DNA of 13,625 bases from JBCBSZ01 sp039197885 (GTDB taxonomy: Bacteria; Actinomycetota; Acidimicrobiia; Acidimicrobiales; Poriferisodalaceae): the NCBI GenBank assembly GCA_039197885.1, contig JBCCTY010000092.1, forward strand, positions 1-13,625. Reading direction: 5' to 3'. Shown piece after piece: positions 6,897-13,625 of this stretch (position 1 is the first letter of the stretch; each line of letters opens with the position of its first letter). A program made the translations under genes and the position numbers. The notes under the pieces were generated by a model, which had not been told where the DNA came from, did no database searches, and saw only the letters and a program-made list of their open reading frames with translations.

Positions 6897-8182
6897 GACC
6901 GGGCCCCCGCCGCCAGACCGGCACTGCCGAGCACCTCGTCGAGCTGGCTCCGCGCCCGGCTCACCACCTCGGCGCGAGCGGGAGCGAGGCGTGCCGCCGC
7001 CTCCTCACGATGCTCCCACGACCACCAGAGCCGATCGACGACGGTGGCGTCGTCGTCAACGGTGGCGTCGGCGACATGATCGGACTGGTCGCAGAGCTCG
7101 AAGACGCCCGCCATCTTGATGCTGTAGGCGAGACCGCCGGTCGGCACGCCCGAGCCGAGCGAGGCGATCGTCGAGTGCATGCGGGTGCCACAGAACCAGT
7201 CGAAGCGACCGATGAGCCCCTTCGCCTCGCCGGCGGTGGCGGGAAGGGGAGCGACGTTGACCCGCTCGCGGTGGCGTTCCGGCACGCGATCGAGGACGGC
7301 GAGGTTCGCCTCCTGGTCGGACTGCTCGTGGCCGATCGGGGCCCGGACGTGGGCGAGGAGCACGATGCGGGCATCGGTCTCCTCGAGCAACCGGTCGACG
7401 AGCGCGTGGATCACGGCCGGGTAGTCGATGGTGAGGCCGAGCGACGCCGCGGCCTCGGCGGTGCGGTAGCACAGACCGCTGACGTTCAGGCCGACCACCG
7501 GACGGTCGCGGTCCTCGACGAGCCACGTCGAGAGCGGTGTCGGCAACGCCGAGGTCGAGAGTGGGAGCGGGGGCAGGCCGAACGCGACGTCGACGCCGAG
7601 GCGGTGGCGGTCGGGATCGAAGTCGTCGCCGAGCAGCGCGCGGAGGCGCTCGTGGCTGATCGGGTCGCGGGCCCATGCCGCGGCAGCACGCCGCACGAGC
7701 GAGCGGGCCGTCCGCTCGGCCCGGGGGGACCGGAACGGGCCGTAGGTCTGCGGCAGCAGCACCAGCGGGGTGCCGAGGGACAGGACGATCTGCTTGTGGA
7801 GCAGGATCTGGCGCAGCCGTTCGGCACCGTAGAGATCGGTGAAGCTGTCGCCGCCGCTCAGGTCGAAGACCGCACGGGCGGTGCGGATCCGGCGGGCGGC
7901 GCCGTTGCCGAGCCCGCCCAGGAGGCTGGCGGCCCTGATGGTACGGAGGGTGTCGCCCCGATGGAGACGCCGAGAGTGCCGAGCGCCCCGCAACTCGATG
8001 CGGATCGGCTCGTCGCCGACCTCCAGGATCCGCGTGCGCTGCCCGAAGCCGTTGTCGAACACGACCATGCCGGCGTCGGGACGGGCCCGGTGGACCGCGA
8101 GCACCGTGCTCTCCATCAGGGCGGTGACGCCCAGGTTCCACGTGTCCGCCGCTGCCCCGAAGAGCGCGTAGTGCTCGGCCAT
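6893..8182 (-). CDS. Polysaccharide pyruvyl transferase family protein (WcaK/CsaB-like)
   Basis: A 429-residue member of the polysaccharide pyruvyl transferase family, whose enzymes add ketal-linked pyruvate from PEP to sugars of exopolysaccharides or cell-wall polymers. Seen here: an N-terminal glycosyltransferase-B-like segment (ALFGAAADTWNLGVTALMES), FDLSGGDSFTDLYG (106-119), VLLPQTYGPF (141-150), the second-half opening VVGLNVSGLCYR (229-240), and FCGTRMHSTIASLGSGVPT (330-348) followed by AYSIKMAG, the C-terminal motif shared by WcaK, CsaB and relatives. Start ATG 8180-8182 is preceded by GGAG at a good distance on the - strand. It is the first gene of the leftward run and diverges from the Wzz-like gene across a 228-bp control region. 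Its 3' end overlaps the FrhB-GT2 start. The pairing of pyruvyl transferase with an FrhB-like protein and GT2 recurs in glycan loci. The acceptor sugar is unknown, and some family members may act on other donors. Confidence 0.92.
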   Translation of the reverse strand: MAEHYALFGAAADTWNLGVTALMESTVLAVHRARPDAGMVVFDNGFGQRTRILEVGDEPIRIELRGARHSRRLHRGDTLRTIRAASLLGGLGNGAARRIRTARAVFDLSGGDSFTDLYGAERLRQILLHKQIVLSLGTPLVLLPQTYGPFRSPRAERTARSLVRRAAAAWARDPISHERLRALLGDDFDPDRHRLGVDVAFGLPPLPLSTSALPTPLSTWLVEDRDRPVVGLNVSGLCYRTAEAAASLGLTIDYPAVIHALVDRLLEETDARIVLLAHVRAPIGHEQSDQEANLAVLDRVPERHRERVNVAPLPATAGEAKGLIGRFDWFCGTRMHSTIASLGSGVPTGGLAYSIKMAGVFELCDQSDHVADATVDDDATVVDRLWWSWEHREEAAARLAPARAEVVSRARSQLDEVLGSAGLAAGARS

Positions 8183-8410
8183 GTCCGCTCCGCCCGTCGT
8201 GCTCGCCGAACCCGGACCGGTCGGTCCCGATCGCTGCGTTCCGTGCGGTTCAGGGTAAGATCTGCCACCGCAGGTCGCTGTTCAGCTCTCACGTACGGTA
8301 GCAACCGGCACAACGGCGAGTGGTCAACACCCGGGCAACGACCTGGCTTTGACCACTGAGGGTGACTAGTGTGGCGGCACGCGTCACTACGTACAGGGGT
8401 TGGGCGGAAC
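8183..8410. promoter_or_regulatory. Divergent intergenic control region
   Basis: This 228-bp gap separates the leftward pyruvyl transferase run from the rightward Wzz/polymerase genes and must hold promoters for both. It is visibly less GC-rich than the genes. A -10-like TAAGAT lies at 8256-8261 on the + strand, without a good -35. TTGACC occurs on the - strand at 8327-8322 and on the + strand at 8349-8354, pointing outwards like two divergent -35 elements. No well-spaced -10 follows either on the + strand; on the - strand a weak TTGCTA sits 17 bp downstream. Exact start sites cannot be called by eye. Confidence 0.5.
8319..8357. repeat. 9-bp inverted repeat, candidate operator
   Basis: AGTGGTCAA (8319-8327) and TTGACCACT (8349-8357) are perfect reverse complements separated by 21 bp. 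Their centres are 30 bp apart, close to three helical turns, so a dimeric or cooperative regulator could bind both on one face of the DNA between the two divergent gene sets. The arms also contain the outward TTGACC hexamers, so this could be the -35 pair of two promoters rather than an operator, or both. Confidence 0.5.
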
Positions 8411-9262
8411 ATGGATCTCTGGTCGCTCGTTCAGATCATGGTCAGGAGATGGTGGGTCGTCGTGCCCCTCCTCGCGCTCACCGCCTGGTGCACGATCGCG
8501 CTGACCGATTCCATCCCGCCGGAGTACGAGGTCGACGGCGCCATCCTCCTGGTCGGACCGGGCGTCGACGACGAGCTCGCCGAGGAGGTCGGCACCAACA
8601 ACCGCCTCCTCCAGCTGAGCGGCTCGCTCGGCACGGTCGCCGAGGCGCTCGGCCTCACCCTGCAGAGTCAGGCCACCCGCGCCGACTTCGACGAGCGGGG
8701 GCTCATCCCCGAGTACGTCGTCGGCGTCGACAGTCGCTCGCCGATCATGCAGTTCCTCGTCGCGGGTGACGACCCGGACACCATCGTCGCGACGATGGAC
8801 GCGCTGATGGACGCCGCCGAGGACCAGCTCACGCTGCGCCAGGACGAGCTCGACACCGCCGCCGAGGACCGCATCGAGGTCCAGCGCATCTCGACCGACA
8901 ACGAGCCCACGCCGGGCTTCGGCAGCCGCCGCCGCGCACAGATCCTGCTCGCCGCCGTCGGCCTGCTGGTCACGATGGCCAGCGCCATCGCCGTCGACGC
9001 GCTGCTCTACTTCGCCCGGCGCCGGAAGTCGAGTGACGATGGCGACGCGCTCGACGACGACCGTGACTGGAGCGATCCCGACGACGATCCCGACGCCGCC
9101 ACCGAGCTCAGCCTCTTCGACGAGTCGCTCCTGACGGCGCTCGAGGAGCAGCACCGCGGTCGCCCCGACCGCTCCACGCTGACCATGGACACCCCGGCCG
9201 ACGCCGGCGGTGTCGGCCGACGGATCAGCGAACCGGTCGGTGGTCCCGAGCGGACCGCCTGA
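8411..9262 (+). CDS. Wzz-like polysaccharide chain-length determinant (two-TM co-polymerase), no kinase domain
   Basis: A 283-residue membrane protein with the topology of polysaccharide co-polymerases. A short cytoplasmic start with basic residues (MDLWSLVQIMVRRWW) leads into TM1 (about 13-32). An extracytoplasmic region of about 145 residues (33-176) includes a helical stretch (TLRQDELDTAAEDRIEVQRI). TM2 is about 177-201, then basic FARRRK and a long acidic tail (207-283; eg DDDRDWSDPDDDPD). Such proteins set the length of polymers made by Wzy. There is no Walker motif or tyrosine-kinase domain, and the tail lacks a tyrosine cluster. ATG 8411 is chosen because GGCGGA (8403-8408) precedes it and the product then begins like other Wnt-terminal Wzz segments; an in-frame GTG at 8369 would add 14 residues. 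The giant polymerase-flippase gene begins 20 bp downstream, which supports the assignment, since sequence identity to classical Wzz looks modest. Confidence 0.8.
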   Translation: MDLWSLVQIMVRRWWVVVPLLALTAWCTIALTDSIPPEYEVDGAILLVGPGVDDELAEEVGTNNRLLQLSGSLGTVAEALGLTLQSQATRADFDERGLIPEYVVGVDSRSPIMQFLVAGDDPDTIVATMDALMDAAEDQLTLRQDELDTAAEDRIEVQRISTDNEPTPGFGSRRRAQILLAAVGLLVTMASAIAVDALLYFARRRKSSDDGDALDDDRDWSDPDDDPDAATELSLFDESLLTALEEQHRGRPDRSTLTMDTPADAGGVGRRISEPVGGPERTA

Positions 9263-9282
9263 TCACCGACCCACCGAGACCC

Positions 9283-12200
9283 GTGCTCCGCCTCGATCGT
9301 CCCGTCGACGGGACCACCGCGCCCGATCCCGGACCACAGCCGACGCCGCGCCGCACCCTGCATGAGGTCTCCGACCGGTTCTGGAGCGCCGCCGGCACGC
9401 CGCGGGTCGCCTGGGGACCGCTCCGCGAGCGCATCGGCAGCTGGCGGCCGAACCTCACCGCCCTGCTGATCCTGCTGATCGGCCTGACGTTCGTCATCCC
9501 GTCGCGCCTGGTCCTGCGGGGCCCACTCGGCGCCGCAGGCCGTCCGTCGCTCCTGGTCGGCCTGGCGTTGTTCGTGGTCTGGCTCCTGATGTTCCTCGCC
9601 CCGCGCGAGCGCCGTCGATTCCAGCCCGTGCGCCTGTTGGTCGGTGCCTACGTGGCGGTCTGGCTGGCCAGCGTGGCGACCGCCTACCTGCGGGGGTTGA
9701 CCAGCATCGAGGGCGCGGGCATCGAACGGTTCTTCCTGATCACGTTGTCGCTGGCCGGCATCGCGCTGGTCATGGCCGACCACCTCCCCGACCGCGATGC
9801 GCTCGATCGGGTGCTGCAGGCCCTCGTCGCCGGCGCCGCGTTCATGGGCTTCGTCGGCTTCGTGCAGTTCCAGCTCGGGTTCGACCTCACCCGGTTCCTC
9901 GAGCTGCCCGGGCTCCGGAGCAACGCCCAGGGCTTCGAGGACGGTCTCGCCGCCCGCGGCGACCGTGGCTTCTCACGCGCCGTCGGCACCGCGGCGCACT
10001 CCATCGAGTTCGCGGTGCTGAGCGCGATGGTCCTGCCGTTGGCGATCCACTTCGCACTCGGCGCCACCGACACGACGAGCCGCCGCCGCCGTTGGGCGCT
10101 CGCCGCACTCGTGGCCGTCGGCATCCCGTTCTCGCTCTCGCGTTCGGGGATCATCGCGGCCGTCGCCGTGCTCCTCGTGCTCCTCCGGGTCTGGAACGGT
10201 CATGCCAAGCTGCGAGCGCTCGCCGTGCTCGGCGTGAGCGTCGTCCTGCTCCGGGCGACGGTGCCGGGCCTCGTGGGGACCTTCGTGTCGTTCTTCGCCA
10301 ACGCCGGTTCCGATCGGAGCGTGACCGGGCGCACGCAGGACTACGAGCTCGTCGAAGCGCTCTTCGTCGAACGCCCGTGGCTCGGCCTCGGCGGCGGGAC
10401 CTTCCGCCCGGAGCAGTACTTCATCCTCGACAACTACCTGCTCAACGCGCTGGTCAGCACCGGCATCCTGGGCCTCCTCACCGTCATCGCGCTGTTCCTG
10501 GGCACCTACGGCCTCTGCATCCGCATGACCCGCCGACTGCGCAGCGTCGAGGACCGTCACCTCGCCGGGGCGCTGGCAGCGAGCGCGCTCGCCGGGTTCG
10601 CGGTCTCGATCACGTTCGACTCGCTGAACTTCGCCTCGTTCGCCACCGTGCTCTTCCTGATCGTCGGCGCCTTCGGTGCGCTCTGGCGACTTCGCGACAG
10701 CCGACTCGTCGACGGGCGCGAGCTCGCGTACGGCGCCGTCACCAAGACCCGCGACGAGGCCTGGCCGGGGCCGCTCCGCTACCTGCATCACGTCGACGAA
10801 CCACTCCCGCCCAGGCCGGTCGCCCCGCCCCGCCCCGAGCCACGCCTCGATCCGTCCCCTGACGGTGGCGGCACGTTCGGCTCTGCGCTGCGGTGGTCGG
10901 CGCTGATGAACGGTGGTCGCCAGCTGGCCACGATCGGCATCTCGTTCCTGCTCGCCGCCCAGCTCGGCCCGAGGATCTTCGGGGTCGTCGCCATCGCGAC
11001 CGTCTACGTCGCGTTCGTCCAGATGATCCTCCAGCAGGGCATGGGCGCTGCGATCATCCAGCGCCGCGACCTGCGCAGCACCCACCTCGACACGGCCTTC
11101 TGGCTGCTCATGGGCATCGGAGGCGTCCTCAGCGTCGCGAGCGTGGCGCTGAGCGGCTGGTGGGCCTCGGTCAACGACCTGCCCGAGCTGCGCGACGTCA
11201 TCTGGGGCCTCACCCCACTCGTCCTGCTGCGGGCCCTGCTGATCGTCCCCGATGCGCTGTTGCGCCGACGACTCGAGTTCCGGCCGCTCGCACTGCGGAC
11301 CAACGCCTCGGTCATCCTGGGTGGGCTCGCCGGCCTCGTCGCCGCGATCCTCGGGGCCGGCGTCTGGGCACTGGTCATCCAGCAGCTCACCACCGCGGCC
11401 ATCGAGGTCTTCGTCGTGTGGGCGGCGGTCGACTGGAAGCCGCAGCGCCGGTTCTCACGCGAGCGGGCCCGCGAGCTGATCGGCTTCACCGGTCCGTCGA
11501 CGCTCGCCGGCTTCGGCGTCTTCGTCAACGCCCGGGCGGATGCGCTCATCACCGGCATCCTGCTCGGGCCGGTGGCCGTCGGCCTCCACCGCTTCGGTGC
11601 CCGGCTCGTCGACACCGTGGTCGAGGCGGTCAGCGGTTCGCTCCGTGCGGTCGCCCTCCCCGAGCTCTCACGGCTCCAGGACGAGCGCCACGCCTTCGTC
11701 GCCCGGCTCGTGGGCATCGTCGGCCTCGCCGCCGGGGTCGCCGTCATCCCGCTCGCCGCGCTCGCCGCTGCCGCGCAGCCACTGCTCGACCTCGCCGGTG
11801 ACGAGTGGCTCCCCGCCGTGCCGGCGCTCGCCATCCTGGCCGTGGCCGGGGCGGGCCGGACGATCGGCGACCTGATCGGGCCGGTGCTGCAATCGCTGGG
11901 TCGGCCCGGCGTGCTCGCCGCGCTGTCCTGGGTCGGTGGCGGCCTCTCGGCCGGGGCGCTGGTCGTGACCGGCCTGCTGGTGCGCGACGCATCGTCCGGT
12001 GACCAGGTCATCGGCCTCGCCGTGACCACCGCCGCCCTCTACGGCGTGGTCTTCCTGGGCCTCAACGCCGCGATGGCGGTGCGCTACGCGGGCGTCCCGG
12101 CCCGCTCCCTGATCGGTGCCGTGCGGCCGGCGATCATGGCCGCCCCGGTCGGCTACGGCGCCGGCATCCTCGCGGGGCGCGCGGTCGACGACCTCGTGCC

Positions 12201-13625
12201 GTCGCTCCTCCAGGTGGCCGTGATCGGCACGGTCGCCGCTGCCGTGGTCGCTGCGGTGCTCTGGCTCCTCGACCCCAAGGTCCGCCTGGTGCTCGAGAAC
12301 GGCTGGCGTCGGATCCGACCCGGGTCGGCAACGGCCGGTGCCCCCCTCCTCCTCCCGTCCACGACCGGTGGTGCCCACATGCCCCGACCCCGACCCCGCC
12401 GCACCGACGGTGGTACCGGCCCCGAGCGGATGCTGGTGGCCATCGCCTACCACGGCACGCGCAACGAGCCGCACGTCCTGCGCCTCATCGAGGAGTACCG
12501 CTCGATGCGCTTCGACGTCGACATCGTCCTGCTCACCGACGAGGCGAAGCTCATCACCGGTGTCGAGCAGCGCATCGGAGCACCGATCAACGATCCGTGG
12601 TCGCTGCCCTTCGGCTACCAGCAGCTCTTCGCCGAGCGCCGCGACGACTACGAGCTCTTCGTCTACTCCGAGGACGACACGCTCATCACCGAGGCGCACG
12701 TCGACTCGTTCCTCCACGCCACGGCGGCCCTGCCGGACGGGCTCGTGCCGGGCTTCCTCCGGGTCGAGGAGCGCGAGGACGGCACGCTGTCGTGCTCGAC
12801 CGTGCACAACCACTACCACTGGGAGCCCGACTCGGCGCTGCGTGTCGGCGACGACGTCTACGGCGTCTTCAGCAACCCACACTCGGGCTCGTTCATCCTC
12901 ACCGGCGAGCAGCTCGACCGGGCGCTCGACTCCGACGGCTTCCTCCTCCCGCCCCGGGCCGGGCGATACGACATGCTCGTGACCGCCGCGACCGCTCCCT
13001 ACACCTCGTGCGGTCTGCGCAAGGTGATCTGCCTCACCCGGCTCGACGAGTTCCTGCTCCCCCACCTGACCAACAAGTACCTGGGCTCGATGGGCATCCC
13101 GGTCGACGATGTGCGCGCACAGGCCGACGCACTCGTCGGCACGCTGTCGGGGTCGGTGCCGACCGACCGGCTGTTCGATCCGACCAGCAACCTCGACGAC
13201 GGACGCTGGGACAAGCGGTTCTACGAGCCGGTCGACGCACCGCTGCTCGAGGCCGTGCCCGCCGACGCACGGCGGGTCCTCTCCGTCGGCGTCGGCTCGG
13301 GGGCGCTCGAGGTGGCGCTGACCGACCGGGGCCACGAGGTGACCGGCATCCCGCTCGATGCGATCATCGCGGTCAGCGCCAGAGGCAAGGGCATCGAGCT
13401 GACCTCACCCGATCTCGGCCGGGCCCTGCGGCTCCTCGGGGCCCGCCGCTTCGACGCGGTCGTCTTCGCCCGATCGCTGCACCACTTCGCCGACCCGGCC
13501 GCCGTCCTCGACCGGATCCTGCGGCTCGTCGAGCCGAGGGGCGCCGTGGTCGCGTCGTTCCCGAACCTCCGCCGCCACCGCACCCAGACCCGCCTCCACC
13601 GCGAGCAGCTGCCCGTGCCGAGCGG
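9283..13625 (+). CDS. Giant fusion protein: O-antigen ligase/polymerase + Wzx-like flippase + GT-like domain + methyltransferase-like domain (3'-truncated)
   Basis: Read codon by codon, this frame has no stop from GTG 9283 to the window end: at least 1447 codons. Residues about 57-475 form a Wzy/WaaL-like polymerase or ligase with some 10-12 membrane spans and the motifs FSLSRSGI (283-290), GRTQDYEL (349-356), RPWLGLGGGTF (364-374) and DNYLLNALVSTGILG (383-397). Residues about 505-530 are a proline-rich linker (PLPPRPVAPPRPEPR). About 532-1000 is a WzxC-like flippase: LAAQLGPRIFGVVAIATVYV, GMGAAIIQRRDL, LDTAFWL. A second, basic Pro/Arg linker precedes a globular domain (about 1048-1290) with ELFVYSEDDTLI (EDD 1130-1132) and AGRYDMLVTAATAPYTSCG, GT-like but in no family I can name. 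From about 1325 a class-I methyltransferase-like fold begins (RVLSVGVGSGALEVAL; FDAVVFARSLHHFADP). The preceding in-frame stop is at 9064 and no ATG/GTG lies between it and 9283. An in-frame ATG at 12379 could start a shorter product. It probably exports, polymerises and modifies a surface glycan. Confidence 0.85.
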   Translation, partial: MLRLDRPVDGTTAPDPGPQPTPRRTLHEVSDRFWSAAGTPRVAWGPLRERIGSWRPNLTALLILLIGLTFVIPSRLVLRGPLGAAGRPSLLVGLALFVVWLLMFLAPRERRRFQPVRLLVGAYVAVWLASVATAYLRGLTSIEGAGIERFFLITLSLAGIALVMADHLPDRDALDRVLQALVAGAAFMGFVGFVQFQLGFDLTRFLELPGLRSNAQGFEDGLAARGDRGFSRAVGTAAHSIEFAVLSAMVLPLAIHFALGATDTTSRRRRWALAALVAVGIPFSLSRSGIIAAVAVLLVLLRVWNGHAKLRALAVLGVSVVLLRATVPGLVGTFVSFFANAGSDRSVTGRTQDYELVEALFVERPWLGLGGGTFRPEQYFILDNYLLNALVSTGILGLLTVIALFLGTYGLCIRMTRRLRSVEDRHLAGALAASALAGFAVSITFDSLNFASFATVLFLIVGAFGALWRLRDSRLVDGRELAYGAVTKTRDEAWPGPLRYLHHVDEPLPPRPVAPPRPEPRLDPSPDGGGTFGSALRWSALMNGGRQLATIGISFLLAAQLGPRIFGVVAIATVYVAFVQMILQQGMGAAIIQRRDLRSTHLDTAFWLLMGIGGVLSVASVALSGWWASVNDLPELRDVIWGLTPLVLLRALLIVPDALLRRRLEFRPLALRTNASVILGGLAGLVAAILGAGVWALVIQQLTTAAIEVFVVWAAVDWKPQRRFSRERARELIGFTGPSTLAGFGVFVNARADALITGILLGPVAVGLHRFGARLVDTVVEAVSGSLRAVALPELSRLQDERHAFVARLVGIVGLAAGVAVIPLAALAAAAQPLLDLAGDEWLPAVPALAILAVAGAGRTIGDLIGPVLQSLGRPGVLAALSWVGGGLSAGALVVTGLLVRDASSGDQVIGLAVTTAALYGVVFLGLNAAMAVRYAGVPARSLIGAVRPAIMAAPVGYGAGILAGRAVDDLVPSLLQVAVIGTVAAAVVAAVLWLLDPKVRLVLENGWRRIRPGSATAGAPLLLPSTTGGAHMPRPRPRRTDGGTGPERMLVAIAYHGTRNEPHVLRLIEEYRSMRFDVDIVLLTDEAKLITGVEQRIGAPINDPWSLPFGYQQLFAERRDDYELFVYSEDDTLITEAHVDSFLHATAALPDGLVPGFLRVEEREDGTLSCSTVHNHYHWEPDSALRVGDDVYGVFSNPHSGSFILTGEQLDRALDSDGFLLPPRAGRYDMLVTAATAPYTSCGLRKVICLTRLDEFLLPHLTNKYLGSMGIPVDDVRAQADALVGTLSGSVPTDRLFDPTSNLDDGRWDKRFYEPVDAPLLEAVPADARRVLSVGVGSGALEVALTDRGHEVTGIPLDAIIAVSARGKGIELTSPDLGRALRLLGARRFDAVVFARSLHHFADPAAVLDRILRLVEPRGAVVASFPNLRRHRTQTRLHREQLPVPS

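Noticed and set aside
4956..7079. Long + strand open frame of 707 codons opposite the FrhB-GT2 gene
   Set aside because: It is the antisense shadow of a gene with clear family motifs. Its translation is low-complexity, rich in Gly, Arg, Val and Asp, without domains; such frames are common opposite high-GC genes.
8239..8261. Full sigma-70-type promoter around TAAGAT at 8256-8261
   Set aside because: The -10 resembles consensus, but no acceptable -35 lies 16-18 bp upstream and there is no extended -10; it is kept only as a note within the control region.
11668..13335. - strand open frame of 555 codons opposite the giant fusion gene
   Set aside because: It shows no motifs, a His/Glu/Gly/Arg-rich composition and no upstream signal. 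The + strand frame here carries flippase and GT-like motifs.
1..13625. CRISPR array, tRNA, insertion sequence or prophage remnants
   Set aside because: I found no regularly spaced direct repeats, tRNA-like cloverleaf, transposase motif or terminal inverted repeats on either strand.

Overview
This window is high-GC (roughly 70 %) bacterial DNA with very strong G/C preference at third codon positions and almost no non-coding space. Gene content and codon use suggest a high-GC actinobacterium, perhaps Acidimicrobiia-like; that placement is inference. I see no tRNA, rRNA, CRISPR array or insertion sequence. No stretch longer than 300 bases lacks a gene; the largest gap is the 228-bp divergent control region at 8183-8410.

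Left part (1-1992, + strand): the 3' portion of a 4-alpha-glucanotransferase gene (malQ, GH77; 5' end outside the window), then a short gene for an unrecognised ~80-residue protein. It converges on the next block, with a small inverted repeat at the junction.

Middle (1993-8182, - strand, transcribed right to left): a compact five-gene run. In transcription order: a polysaccharide pyruvyl transferase; an unusual single gene fusing an FrhB-like iron-sulfur flavoprotein domain to a family-2 glycosyltransferase (4-nt start/stop overlap with the gene before it); a MOSC-domain protein; a short-chain dehydrogenase; and an AlkC-type DNA alkylation glycosylase with a C-terminal Ig-like domain. The first two belong to surface-glycan synthesis. 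The last three look like housekeeping or redox/repair genes carried on the same transcript.

Right part (8411-13625, + strand, divergent from the block above): a two-membrane-span Wzz-like chain-length regulator, then, 20 bp on, a giant open frame that starts with GTG at 9283 and has no stop before the window ends (at least 1447 codons). I read this frame codon by codon. It encodes, in order, an O-antigen ligase/polymerase (Wzy/WaaL-like) membrane domain, a proline-rich linker, a Wzx/WzxC-like oligosaccharide flippase, a second linker, a glycosyltransferase-like globular domain with an EDD motif, and a class-I methyltransferase-like domain.

The likely joint function is assembly of a surface polysaccharide by a Wzx/Wzy-type route. 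The GT2 domain and GT-like module would build the unit, pyruvyl transferase would decorate it, the flippase module would move it across the membrane, the ligase/polymerase module would join it, and the Wzz-like protein would set length. The most notable feature is the covalent joining of flippase and polymerase, normally separate proteins, to two cytoplasmic sugar-modification modules.
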